From Anaerocolumna sp. MB42-C2 (GTDB taxonomy: Bacteria; Bacillota; Clostridia; Lachnospirales; Lachnospiraceae): a stretch of DNA of 64,000 nt. Numbering within the stretch: the stretch's first letter is position 1; every line of letters begins with the position of its first letter. This document shows, one piece after another, positions 1 through 7,675 of this stretch. The notes beneath the pieces were generated by a model that searched no databases, was not told where the DNA came from, and was given only the letters and a program-made list of their open reading frames with translations. The DNA lies in contig NZ_CP133190.1 of assembly GCF_030913705.1 (NCBI RefSeq), positions 4,241,501-4,305,500 of the forward strand. Direction: 5' to 3'. The position numbers and the translations under genes were made by a program.

Positions 1-282
1 AAAGGTTATGAAACTGATGATTTTATTATCATATACTCAGAAAAGTGCAACGTAAACATTGGTTTTCAAAGAAATGAAATGTATGTTGCTCCAGTATGGC
101 CCGAAGAGGTTAACAAGCAACAGCAAATGCTGCACCTTGATTTTAGTATGGAGAAAGCAAAGCTTCAGGAATGGATTAATTACGCTTTAGAACTTGGAGC
201 AAGAAAAGCAGATATACAATACGGAGATTGGGCTGTAATGCTCGACCCAGAGGGACATCCGTTTTGCTTTGATGTAGTGTAA
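1..282 (+). CDS. VOC-fold (glyoxalase/bleomycin-resistance family) protein, 5' end outside window
   Basis: The frame is open from the first base and ends at TAA 280-282, so only the last 93 residues are present. The sequence resembles the C-terminal half of vicinal-oxygen-chelate proteins: an MLHLDFSME strand, a helix (residues about 58-70 of the fragment) and the typical closing motif DPEGHPFCFDVV, where family members often have a metal-ligand Glu or a structural strand. VOC proteins are small dimeric metalloenzymes or drug-binding proteins; the substrate cannot be told here. A start at ATG 79 would leave too little for a fold, so the gene is read as truncated by the window edge. It is followed directly by decayed gene fragments. 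Confidence 0.75.
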   Translation, partial: KGYETDDFIIIYSEKCNVNIGFQRNEMYVAPVWPEEVNKQQQMLHLDFSMEKAKLQEWINYALELGARKADIQYGDWAVMLDPEGHPFCFDVV

Positions 283-283
283 G

Positions 284-475
284 TGCAGTCATGCCGATGC
301 AGAAATTACAATAGACATTTATGCAGAAGCAACAAAGGACTTGAAGAAAGCTGAACTTATCAACTTTGGGGATTATTTTGACGCACAGAAGAAAAAAGAA
401 GACTGGTACAAATTAGCTTACGACCATCTTACGACAAATTTACGACTATTTATAAAGACTGGCATAGAACGATGA
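284..475 (+). pseudogene. Remnant of a tyrosine integrase (C-terminal tail)
   Basis: Reading from 284 gives CSHADAEITIDIYAEATKD followed by LKKAELINFGDYFD. This matches the end of Tn916/ICE-type tyrosine recombinases, where the H/G-HA box and the catalytic Tyr (in the IDIYAEAT segment) are followed by a KDLKK tail. There is no start codon and nothing of the catalytic core upstream: the preceding bases belong to the VOC gene. The frame runs on to TGA 473-475. This is a scar of an excised or decayed integrative element, not a working gene. Confidence 0.7.
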
Positions 476-611
476 TGTAAGAAGACGTATTTATCGCAAG
501 GGAATAAGGTATCAGGAATTTGCAGGAGAATTGGAAAATGTATTACTCCCAGTTTACCAATCTGCAAAAAATTGTGGATTTTCAAACTGGATTTATGAAG
601 CAAGGGGTTAA
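468..611 (+). pseudogene. Unidentified degenerate coding fragment
   Basis: A 47-codon frame without a start codon runs from just after a TAG at 465-467 to TAA 609-611. It reads like real protein (RRRIYRKGIRYQEFAGELEN, then LLPVYQSAKNCGFSNWIYEA) but I do not recognise the family. A different frame is open over the preceding bases, so a frameshift may separate it from the integrase tail. It belongs to the decayed stretch at the start of the window. Confidence 0.35.
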
Positions 612-613
612 AT

Positions 614-712
614 ATGAAAGAATATAATAAGTCAGTCAGAGATTAAATACCAGAAATTATAGAGGAAGATGGAAAGAAAGCGATAACGCATGTTCTTTCT
701 AAAGAAGAATAA
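614..712 (+). pseudogene. 5' remnant of a MazG/phosphoribosyl-ATP pyrophosphohydrolase-like gene
   Basis: ATG 614 opens MKEYNKSVRD, stop, IPEIIEEDGKKAITHVLSKEE, stop. Intact relatives in Firmicutes start with the motif NKLVRDKIPEII, so the Lys codon between D and I has become TAA (644-646). The frame ends again after 32 codons and nothing further of the family follows. It is a dead N-terminal fragment. Confidence 0.65.
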
Positions 713-715
713 ATA

Positions 716-766
716 GGTAATTGCGAAACTACATATTCAAAAAAACTATTTAGTTTCGTAATTGCC
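716..766 (+). repeat. Imperfect inverted repeat after the dead gene fragments
   Basis: The arm GGTAATTGCGAAACTA (716-731) faces TAGTTTCGTAATTGCC (751-766), pairing along nearly its whole length with G-U pairs. No T-run follows, so a standard intrinsic terminator is not supported. It could be a processed hairpin or a mobile-element end. Confidence 0.55.
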
Positions 767-801
767 TAAAGAAGAACAAAAATAGGGAGGAGTTATATAT
801 T

Positions 802-1323
802 TTGGTAAATAGAATTGCTATAGTTGGAGGCAATGGAAGTGGAAAGACAACTATGGGGGCTGCGCTTTCTAAAGCATTGGATTACAAACATATGGATATA
901 GAGGACTATTATTTCGAGGACACAGAAATTCCGTATTCACGCCCCCGTACACGTAAAGAAGTATTGCAATTAATGGAGCAGGATGCTTTTGAACATTCGA
1001 ATTTTATTATATCGGCAGTAAATGCCGACCTGGGTGATCAAATTAATTCACTATATGAGTGCGTAATCTATCTTAAGGTACCTCTTGAAATTCGTCTTAA
1101 GCGTGTAAAAGAAAGGTCTTATGATAAGTTTGGAGACAGAGTTCTTACGGGTGGTGATCTATATGAACAGGAGCAGGAATTTTTTGATTCAATCGTAACG
1201 AAAACCTTGGAAAAAACGGATGACTGGGTAAAATGTATACCCTGTCCCATTATTTACGCTGATGGGACAAAGCCGATTGATGAAACAGTAGGATTACTTT
1301 TGTCTAAAATGGCAGAGTTATAA
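802..1323 (+). CDS. P-loop nucleotide/shikimate-kinase-like ATPase
   Basis: This 173-residue protein has a Walker A motif GGNGSGKTT at residues 9-17, an acidic DIEDYYF segment near 32-38 where small kinases bind acceptor substrate, and an R-rich lid region (RLKRVKERSYDKFGDR, about 97-112). It resembles adenylate-kinase/shikimate-kinase-like P-loop kinases, with no closer assignment. The start is TTG 802, chosen because GGGAGGAG (785-792) lies nine bases upstream; no ATG is suitably placed. It opens a cluster with a NUDIX hydrolase (15-base gap) and an APH-kinase fusion, all on the plus strand. A nucleotide or small-metabolite kinase role is inference. Confidence 0.8.
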   Translation: MVNRIAIVGGNGSGKTTMGAALSKALDYKHMDIEDYYFEDTEIPYSRPRTRKEVLQLMEQDAFEHSNFIISAVNADLGDQINSLYECVIYLKVPLEIRLKRVKERSYDKFGDRVLTGGDLYEQEQEFFDSIVTKTLEKTDDWVKCIPCPIIYADGTKPIDETVGLLLSKMAEL

Positions 1324-1338
1324 CAGGGAGGGGATGTA

Positions 1339-1788
1339 ATGGCACGAACAGAAAAAGTTGAGTTAACAGTATTATGCTTGATACACAGGGATAATAAGTA
1401 TTTATTACAAGATAGAGTCAAAGAAGACTGGAAAGGATATACTTTGCCTGGTGGACATGTTGAAAAAGGAGAATCCATTGTAGATGCTGTAATTCGAGAA
1501 ATGAAAGAGGAAACAGGGTTAACAGTGTTTCATCCGAAATTGTGTGGAGTAAAACAATTCCCCATAGAAGATGGCAGATATATTGTCTTCCTATTTACTT
1601 CGGATAATTTTGAGGGAGAAGTTGTTTCTTCAGATGAAGGGAGTATGCATTGGGTAAATAAAGAGGAATTGTATAAAGAGGATCTGGTAAGCGATTTTAC
1701 AGAATTACTTCAGGTTATGTTGGATGAAAAACTTACAGAATTTCAGTATGTAGTCACAGATGACAACTGGAAAGTTGTATTAAAATAA
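1339..1788 (+). CDS. NUDIX hydrolase
   Basis: This 149-residue protein contains a full Nudix box, beginning GGHVEKGESI near residue 38 and continuing to REMKEETGL near 60, which is the Mg2+-binding loop-helix that cleaves nucleoside diphosphates linked to another group. The N-terminal strand (VELTVLCLIHRDNKYLLQ) and short length fit MutT/8-oxo-dGTP-diphosphatase-like members, but substrate cannot be set from sequence. The ATG is preceded by GGGAGGGG (1325-1332). The gene sits 15 bases behind the P-loop kinase gene and 56 bases before the APH fusion, so the three are probably co-transcribed. Confidence 0.9.
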   Translation: MARTEKVELTVLCLIHRDNKYLLQDRVKEDWKGYTLPGGHVEKGESIVDAVIREMKEETGLTVFHPKLCGVKQFPIEDGRYIVFLFTSDNFEGEVVSSDEGSMHWVNKEELYKEDLVSDFTELLQVMLDEKLTEFQYVVTDDNWKVVLK

Positions 1789-1844
1789 AGGAATAAAGTT
1801 GATCCGAAACAATTTGGAAAGGTTATAAAGATGAGGATTAGAAG

Positions 1845-3524
1845 ATGGAGTTTGTAAAAAAGGAACCGATTAATAAAGGGTGGTCATGTGATAAAAAGTT
1901 TTGTGTAACTACTGCAGATGGCGAAAAATATCTTCTTAGAATTACACCGAAAGAAAAAAGTGGTAACCGGGCAGATATGATTCGTATGCAGCAGGTGGTA
2001 GCTTCTCTTGGTATTCCTATGTGTAAGCCAGTAGAGTTTGGAGAATTTGAGGAAGGCATATATACCATTCAGACATGGATAGATGGAGAGGATGCAGAGA
2101 AAATCATACCCGAGTTATCTGATTCGGAACAGTATGCCTATGGTTTAGAAGCTGGTAAAATTTTAAAAAGAATTCACGAGGTTCCGGCTCCAGATACACA
2201 ACCAGATTGGGAGTCCCGATTTAATGAGAAAATGAATCGTAAAATCAAACTGTATGAGGAGTGTCTGATTAAGTTTGATGGAGCTGAAGATATTATTTCC
2301 TACATAGATGCAAATCGCCAGCTATTAAAGAATAGACCACAATCCTTTCAGCACGGCGATTATCATATCGGCAATATGATGATTGAAAATGGCAAGCTTG
2401 TAATTATAGATTTTGACCGGTATGATTTTGGTGATCACTGGGAAGAATTTAATCGCATTGTCTGGTGTGCCAAGGCAGCACCCATCTTTGCCAGCGGTAT
2501 GGTAAATGGATATTTTGATAATAAAGTGCCGATAAAGTTTTGGAAACTACTGGCTTTATATATTAGTTCCAATATGCTTTCATCAATTCCTTGGGCTATT
2601 TCATATGGAGAAAGCGAGGTACAAACTATGCTGAATCAGGCAAGGGATGTACTTGAATGGTATGATAATATGAAAAATCCTATTCCTACCTGGTACTTCA
2701 AAGGATACTATTTACAGTATGTGGATGGAATACCATACAAAATGAAGTCTTTTTATGATTTAGGCTTTATGAACCGGTATGGTACCGTGTTTAAAGTTTA
2801 TGATGATCAGGATTCGGGAAATATATGCTTTGGAACAGAAAAAGAGGGACAAAAGTTTTTTGTTAAATATGCAGGGTCTCCAACAGAAGCGTATGATGGT
2901 GAGGCAGAGGATGCTGTGAAACGATTACAAGCCACATTGCCAATTTACCGCGACTTAAAACATAAGGATTTGATTGAATTTGTTGATGCAGAAGAAATTG
3001 CTGGTGGCTATGCAATGATATTTAGGTGGGTAAATGGTGATTGCATGGGGAGAATGTACCCAAAAGCACATCGCAGATTTTTTGAATTGCCAGTGGAAGC
3101 ACGGCTTAAGGTTTATCATGATTTGTGTTGTTTTGTTGAACACGTGAATACACAGGGATATGTTGCGTTAGATTTTTATGACGGAAGTATTCTGTATGAT
3201 TTTGAAAATGAAAGAACCACAATTTGTGATATTGATTTATTCCGTAAAAAACCTTGTATCAATGATATGGGGCGTATGTGGGGAAGCTCAAAGTTTATGT
3301 CACCCGAAGAATATCGACTTGAAGCAGAGATTGATGAAATAACGAATGTGTATACACTGGGTGCATTTGCATTTGCTTTGTTTGGAAATTATGAAAGGTC
3401 TTATGATAAATGGTCTTTGAATAGTGAATTGTACAGTGTTGCAACAAAAGCAACATCAAGTGACAGAGATAAAAGGCATCAATCGATCAAGCAATTAATT
3501 AAGGAATGGAATGATGCTATGTAA
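1845..3524 (+). CDS. Aminoglycoside-phosphotransferase-like domain fused to a protein-kinase-like domain
   Basis: This 559-residue protein appears to hold two kinase-fold modules. Residues 1-270 are an APH domain: the Brenner-type motif HGDYHIGNM (His170, Asp172) is followed by the metal-binding IIDFDRYDFGD (Asp189). Residues about 285-559 look like a eukaryotic-type protein kinase: a glycine-poor loop with YGTVFKVYD, a candidate ATP Lys in FFVKYAG, a catalytic-loop-like YVALDFYDGSILYD and a DFG-like CDIDLF. Neither half has a membrane segment. APH domains phosphorylate aminoglycosides, macrolides or small metabolites; partner and substrate are unknown here. The layout could mean two active kinases or one regulating the other. 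It is last in the cluster and is followed by a terminator. Confidence 0.8.
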   Translation: MEFVKKEPINKGWSCDKKFCVTTADGEKYLLRITPKEKSGNRADMIRMQQVVASLGIPMCKPVEFGEFEEGIYTIQTWIDGEDAEKIIPELSDSEQYAYGLEAGKILKRIHEVPAPDTQPDWESRFNEKMNRKIKLYEECLIKFDGAEDIISYIDANRQLLKNRPQSFQHGDYHIGNMMIENGKLVIIDFDRYDFGDHWEEFNRIVWCAKAAPIFASGMVNGYFDNKVPIKFWKLLALYISSNMLSSIPWAISYGESEVQTMLNQARDVLEWYDNMKNPIPTWYFKGYYLQYVDGIPYKMKSFYDLGFMNRYGTVFKVYDDQDSGNICFGTEKEGQKFFVKYAGSPTEAYDGEAEDAVKRLQATLPIYRDLKHKDLIEFVDAEEIAGGYAMIFRWVNGDCMGRMYPKAHRRFFELPVEARLKVYHDLCCFVEHVNTQGYVALDFYDGSILYDFENERTTICDIDLFRKKPCINDMGRMWGSSKFMSPEEYRLEAEIDEITNVYTLGAFAFALFGNYERSYDKWSLNSELYSVATKATSSDRDKRHQSIKQLIKEWNDAM

Positions 3525-3617
3525 AGAGGAATTTACAGGTTAGCTATGGTACCGCAACGTGTTTTTTATGATTATTTTAAACGAATGAATATAATTGAAC
3601 ATTATATAAGTAGCATG

Positions 3618-3653
3618 AAAGGCCGTTTGTCGAATGACATTCGGTCTTTTTTT
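3618..3653 (+). terminator. Rho-independent terminator of the kinase/NUDIX cluster
   Basis: The stem AAAGGCCG / CGGTCTTT (one G-U pair) encloses an inner TGTC-GAAT-GACA hairpin and is followed by seven T. It lies 94 bases after the fusion gene. Confidence 0.8.
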
Positions 3654-3687
3654 ACGCATAAAACAATAATGGAGGAAAACCAGGGGT

Positions 3688-3894
3688 GTGAACAATGATA
3701 TTTACAGTATCAGTTTCAAAAATGGTATAAAAGTTTCTAATTATATTTTGAAAATAGCAAATGATAGAATAAAATTGAGACATGTTAGTCTTCCTCATAA
3801 TAGAAGTAAGGAGAGGTGTTATTTACTGATATATACTAGTGTATGGCATAATAAACATGATACAGGGTATTTAAAACAAATTTACTTGAGATAA
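3688..3894 (+). CDS. Possible small protein of unknown function
   Basis: A 68-codon frame starts at GTG 3688, 11 bases after GGAGGA (3671-3676). The product (starts MNNDIYSISFKNGIK) has no motif I recognise and no membrane segment. It lies between a terminator and the LytTR operon, a stretch that could instead be only leader and promoter sequence. Codon use is unremarkable. It may be spurious. Confidence 0.25.
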   Translation: MNNDIYSISFKNGIKVSNYILKIANDRIKLRHVSLPHNRSKERCYLLIYTSVWHNKHDTGYLKQIYLR

Positions 3895-3935
3895 GAAATA
3901 AAATGATTTATATTGAACGTAAAGGAGGTGTTTCC

Positions 3936-4385
3936 TTGAAATTAATGTTGCAGCATAAAAAAGAATTACAAGAAATAGAGTTAGAGATCAGATACCCGGA
4001 AATGACGAAAAAAGTATCGCAAATGATACAATTAATAAGACAATATGATTTTGTAATAGAAGGTTTTAAAGGGGATAAAGTTTATCAAATCTCTTTAGAT
4101 CAGATTTACTATATTGAGTCAACGGATAGAAAGACATTTATCTATTTAGACCAGGATGTATATGAAAGTCGAAAGACGATTCAGGTAATCGAAACTATGA
4201 TTGACGGTTCTACTATGGTACGAATTGGAAAATCAATATTATTAAACATTGCTATGTTAAAAAGTGTAAAACCATATCCTAATCATAGGATTATGGTTGA
4301 GTTATCAAACGGAGAGCATTTAATTGTATCAAGAAGATATATTGGAAGCTTAAAGGAAAGGATTAGGAGAGAATATGGTACATAA
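3936..4385 (+). CDS. LytTR-family DNA-binding regulator
   Basis: This 149-residue protein has a C-terminal LytTR domain (about residues 45-147) with the hallmarks DQIYYIESTDRKTFIY, a basic SRKTIQVIE recognition stretch and a final SRRYIGSLKERI. There is no receiver domain, so it is the stand-alone type found with DUF3021 membrane proteins. The start is TTG 3936, because GGAGG (3924-3928) stands seven bases ahead; the upstream ATG 3903 has no ribosome site. It overlaps the DUF3021 gene by 11 bases. Family knowledge suggests autoregulation and control by the adjacent membrane partner; that is inference. Confidence 0.88.
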   Translation: MKLMLQHKKELQEIELEIRYPEMTKKVSQMIQLIRQYDFVIEGFKGDKVYQISLDQIYYIESTDRKTFIYLDQDVYESRKTIQVIETMIDGSTMVRIGKSILLNIAMLKSVKPYPNHRIMVELSNGEHLIVSRRYIGSLKERIRREYGT

Positions 4386-4797
4386 AATTTTAAAAGTATT
4401 TCTTCCTGCAATTTCAATGTCTTTTACCATAATAATTATATTAGCGGGAATCATAAGTTGGGTAGTAGATAAAAATCGAAATAGTTTTATTTCCTTTGTC
4501 TTTGAAGTGTTTATCTGTTTGATTATTACTTGTGTTATGGATGAATTAATTGGAAAGATAGATTTTAAATCCTATATTAGTCATTTTATAACAGTAAGTA
4601 TATTGATTTACCCAATTATTTTATGTTTCGGTATTACCTTTAAATGGTTTGGATTGGGTGCTGTTAATATATTATTTTACTCTATTATCTATTTTTGCAT
4701 AATGATAGGTATTCATATTTATTTTTATTATATTGAAAAGAATAATGTTGCAGAAATTAATCGTTTATTAAAAGAAGGGAAAGGTAATAATGGGTGA
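4375..4797 (+). CDS. DUF3021 family membrane protein
   Basis: This 140-residue protein has four predicted membrane helices (about residues 9-29, 39-57, 68-88 and 95-118) and a basic cytosolic tail. Size, topology and position immediately after a receiver-less LytTR gene match the DUF3021 family, usually considered the membrane partner of LytTR regulators. It overlaps both neighbours by a few bases, so translation is probably coupled. The signal it senses is unknown. Confidence 0.8.
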   Translation: MVHKILKVFLPAISMSFTIIIILAGIISWVVDKNRNSFISFVFEVFICLIITCVMDELIGKIDFKSYISHFITVSILIYPIILCFGITFKWFGLGAVNILFYSIIYFCIMIGIHIYFYYIEKNNVAEINRLLKEGKGNNG

Positions 4798-5404
4798 TCC
4801 ATCAAAATTTTCTAATCTAAGCTTGTTTTATATATTTCATTTAGTATTATTATCAATGATACTGGCAGAGGTATTCATATTTTTATACACATATCAGAGG
4901 GGAACAAAAACACAAAAAGTAAACAAAACAGATAAAGGTACCAAATGGATGTTAATATTTAATTTTTATATATGTATATATATTAGCTTTTATATGGTTG
5001 GACTTAATGTTTCCGATAGCATTCGCAATATGAAATTACCTGTCATATTTTCATATGTTGGAGTTACATTAATGCTAGCGGGTATAATAGTTCGTTTATG
5101 TGCAGTATTAACTTTAAAAAGAGCGTTTACCTTATCAGTGCAAACAGCAGAATCACAACATCTTATTACAACCGGTATTTATAATAAAGTAAGAAACCCT
5201 GCGTATTCGGGTAGTATTTGTAGTTTGATTGGTACAACATTAGGGTTAAGGAGTATTTATGCACTTATAGTTGTGTTTCTGCTATCTATAGGTTGCTATT
5301 CTGCAAGAATACATATTGAAGAGAAAGCATTAGTAAAACATTTTGGAAAAGAATTTTCTGATTACGAAAATCATACCTATCGTTTAATACCTTTTGTATG
5401 GTAA
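4790..5404 (+). CDS. Isoprenylcysteine/phospholipid methyltransferase (ICMT/PEMT) family membrane protein
   Basis: This 204-residue integral membrane protein has helices near residues 12-32, 50-70, 80-105 and 140-165. The C-terminal part shows the family pattern: YNKVRNPAYSG (substrate and SAM-side loop), then IEEKALVKHFGKEFSDYENH, the signature closing motif of isoprenylcysteine carboxyl methyltransferase and related phospholipid methyltransferases. In bacteria the substrate is usually unknown. The eight-base overlap with the DUF3021 gene places it in the LytTR operon, as probable output or resistance function. A terminator follows at 5461. Confidence 0.82.
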   Translation: MGDPSKFSNLSLFYIFHLVLLSMILAEVFIFLYTYQRGTKTQKVNKTDKGTKWMLIFNFYICIYISFYMVGLNVSDSIRNMKLPVIFSYVGVTLMLAGIIVRLCAVLTLKRAFTLSVQTAESQHLITTGIYNKVRNPAYSGSICSLIGTTLGLRSIYALIVVFLLSIGCYSARIHIEEKALVKHFGKEFSDYENHTYRLIPFVW

Positions 5405-5460
5405 CATTAGTTGGTAATAGTATTATATCAATAAATATTTAAATAACTAACGTCTCTATA

Positions 5461-5494
5461 AAGCATTCAAGCCAAAAACTTGGGTGCTCTTTTT
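5461..5494 (+). terminator. Terminator of the LytTR operon
   Basis: AGCATTCAAG pairs with CTTGGGTGCT across a short A-rich loop and leads into TCTTTTT. The T-run is shared with the left arm of the repeat copy that begins at 5490. Confidence 0.75.
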
Positions 5495-5630
5495 ATTGCA
5501 TAGGAAAATTCTCTGAACTTACCTATGCAATAAAAAGCCCTCCGGGCAGGATGCACATGACGCACTTAAGGAAGATGTCACTGTCGTGACGGCGCGTCAG
5601 CGCTAGAGTCTGGCAAGCCAGACTCTTTTT
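5490..5630 (+). repeat. Dispersed hairpin repeat, copy A
   Basis: The copy begins with a perfect 15-base inverted repeat (5490-5504 with 5522-5536, TTTTTATTGCATAGG). It continues with a conserved block CCGGGCAGGATGCACATGAC, then AAGGAAGATGTCACTGTCGT. It ends in a perfect 10-base hairpin AGAGTCTGGC / GCCAGACTCT (5605-5626) plus T-run. Three more copies lie at 7391, 50710 and 57344, all on the plus strand between genes. The final hairpin would act as a terminator. Confidence 0.85.
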
Positions 5631-5721
5631 CATCAAAATTGGAATAATAAAAATTGCATCTTGACATTCCAGTGAATGGAACCCTTAAACTGAATTTATT
5701 AAATTCACAGGAGGGATACAA

Positions 5722-6567
5722 TTGAAACAGAATATTATGGAAATGAATTGGACGGATTTTAAAAAAATGAATAAGGAAAAAACGGTGGTATTTCTTGGGT
5801 TTGCACCAATAGAACAGCATGGAAAACACCTGCCACTGGGAGTAGATGTTTATGAAACCCAGTATTGGATGGATCAGGTGATAAAAGAGCTGGAAGGGGA
5901 GTATAAAGAGTTTACGTTTCTTACACTTCCGGTGATTCCCTATGGACATGCAGAAATGAAAGGATTTCCAGGAAATATACACTTGTCCCAAAAATTATTT
6001 TATGATCTGGTTCTTGCCACACTTCAAAATGTGATAGAATGGGGGTGCAGCAATATTATTATCATTTCAGGACATGCAGATCCAAAGCATGCGATTGCAG
6101 TGGAGCAGGCTTGTGAAAGAATAAAAAAAGATACCGGAGTGGTCGCATATGCCCCGATGGGAGCAATTTTTTCAAAGAATATTATATCCAATTTAGAGAA
6201 ACCGAACTTACAACTGCAGGATAAAATGCAGCAATATCCGAATGATTTTCATGCAGGATGGATTGAAACTTCCAATATGCTTACAATCAGGCCGGATCTG
6301 GTGTCATTCAACTACAAGGAACAGCCGGATATTGAAATCAACGGCAGAGATATGATAAATTCCGGATTTGTTTTGGATAAGACAAAAGGATACGGACACC
6401 TGGGGTTTCCGAAAGAAGCCACAAAAGAGCTTGGAGAAGCTTTAAATAACTCGGCAATTCAAAAAATAAGACATTGTGTATCAGCTTATCTGAAAAGAGA
6501 GAACTACGAACAATATGAGCACCATCAGTTGTATCATGTGCCTGTATTAAGAGTTAAGGAGGACTAG
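5722..6567 (+). CDS. Creatininase family amidohydrolase
   Basis: This 281-residue protein carries the metal-binding motifs of the creatininase (creatinine amidohydrolase/MftE) superfamily: GFAPIEQHGKHLPLGVD at residues about 31-47 (Glu, His and Asp ligands), an internal SGHAD near 112-116 and HAGWIETS near 177-184. The fold binds two divalent metals and hydrolyses cyclic or linear amides; members also act on riboflavin-precursor or mycofactocin peptides. The substrate here is open. The start is TTG 5722 behind ACAGGAGGG. It is three bases upstream of a MerR regulator, so the pair forms one unit lying between repeat copies A and B. Confidence 0.88.
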   Translation: MKQNIMEMNWTDFKKMNKEKTVVFLGFAPIEQHGKHLPLGVDVYETQYWMDQVIKELEGEYKEFTFLTLPVIPYGHAEMKGFPGNIHLSQKLFYDLVLATLQNVIEWGCSNIIIISGHADPKHAIAVEQACERIKKDTGVVAYAPMGAIFSKNIISNLEKPNLQLQDKMQQYPNDFHAGWIETSNMLTIRPDLVSFNYKEQPDIEINGRDMINSGFVLDKTKGYGHLGFPKEATKELGEALNNSAIQKIRHCVSAYLKRENYEQYEHHQLYHVPVLRVKED

Positions 6568-6570
6568 CCA

Positions 6571-7377
6571 ATGTACAGTATCGGACAGTTTTCAGTGATG
6601 TTTAATGTGAATAAAAAAACATTGCGATATTATGATGAAATTAGTTTGTTTAAACCGGCTTTTGTAGACGAGAATAATCAATATCGTTATTATGGCGAGA
6701 ATCAGATTGCAGTTATGAAGGAAATTCAACGCCTGAAAGATATTGGAATGCCATTGGAACAGATTAGCATAGCACTGAATAATCAGGATAATACAAAACT
6801 TATAGAATTTTATAACGAGCGTTTACGTGAAATTGAGGAAACACAAAAAATGCTTGAAAAACAGAAACGTCTAATTCTGCACTATAAAGGAAATGAAGGT
6901 GAAAGGAATGATTTGCGGCCTTTCTTAACTGTAGAGATGGGCCATTTCATTGAAAAAGGATCTGTTTATTATAGATGTGTAAACTGCGAAATGGATGAGA
7001 TTCAGAAATTCATCGGAATGTTTTATGAAAAAGCAAAAGGAATATCATTACAGGGATCACATATTTTTAAAATGAGTATGGAGGAAGATACGAACAGTGT
7101 TTCTGAAATATTTGCTTATACAGTGGAAAGAAAACATGAGCATGTCAGAGATCAGGAGAGAGAGAGGTGTCTAAAAGTAACATGTATGGAAATAAATCAG
7201 AGGGTGGATGGTTATCATACGATATTTGAGCACATGAAAAAGAATCATTTTAAGTTAAAGAATATTTATGAAAAATATAGCATGGAAGAAGGACAAATGA
7301 AGTTAGAGATAATAGCCAGTATTTTGTTGAGCAGTAATACATTAAATTCTGAGAGTAAATTTGAAAATGTGTATTAA
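6571..7377 (+). CDS. MerR family transcriptional regulator with effector-binding domain
   Basis: This 268-residue protein starts with a MerR winged helix: IGQFSVMFNVNKKTLRYYDE (residues 4-23) and an RYY wing, then the coiled-coil dimer helix (about 75-110, ERLREIEETQKMLEKQKR). The remaining 150 residues resemble the effector-binding domain of BmrR/TipA-like multidrug regulators. AAGGAGG lies nine bases upstream. Tight linkage to the creatininase gene suggests that it controls that gene or responds to its substrate. The usual 19-bp-spacer target promoter was not located. Confidence 0.87.
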   Translation: MYSIGQFSVMFNVNKKTLRYYDEISLFKPAFVDENNQYRYYGENQIAVMKEIQRLKDIGMPLEQISIALNNQDNTKLIEFYNERLREIEETQKMLEKQKRLILHYKGNEGERNDLRPFLTVEMGHFIEKGSVYYRCVNCEMDEIQKFIGMFYEKAKGISLQGSHIFKMSMEEDTNSVSEIFAYTVERKHEHVRDQERERCLKVTCMEINQRVDGYHTIFEHMKKNHFKLKNIYEKYSMEEGQMKLEIIASILLSSNTLNSESKFENVY

Positions 7378-7390
7378 AAATGATTAATGA

Positions 7391-7487
7391 AAAGCCTTCC
7401 AGGCAGGATGCGCATGACGCACTTAAGGAAGATGTCACTGTCGTGACAGCGCGTCAGCGCTAGAGTCTGGCGAGCCAGACTCTTTTT
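7391..7487 (+). repeat. Dispersed hairpin repeat, copy B
   Basis: It starts 13 bases after the MerR stop codon. It shares nearly all of copy A from CAGGCAGGATGC through AAGGAAGATGTCACTGTCGT to the perfect terminal hairpin AGAGTCTGGC / GCCAGACTCT (7462-7483) and T-run. The left TTTTATTGCATAGG inverted repeat is missing, leaving only a short ATTAA/TTAAT remnant. It probably serves as terminator for the MerR gene. Confidence 0.85.
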
Positions 7488-7675
7488 CACATAACTAAGA
7501 TAAAGCAGATTCAATGAAATCACAGGCGTGAACTCAATAATAGTATTAGGAACAAATAACCTGCACATGGGTTTATATCAACTCACATAAAATACTTTAC
7601 AAGAAAAAGAAAATACGTTATGTTAATACATATAGTACAGACAGAAATACATAATTGGGGAATGGTTGGGTGTAC

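Noticed and set aside
3546-3698. 50-codon frame starting MVPQRVFYDYF after the APH-kinase fusion
   Set aside because: It runs through the strong terminator at 3618-3653 and has no ribosome site; treated as chance.
5578-5991. 137-codon minus-strand frame over repeat copy A and the creatininase start
   Set aside because: It is antisense to the creatininase gene and to the repeat and shows no coding features.
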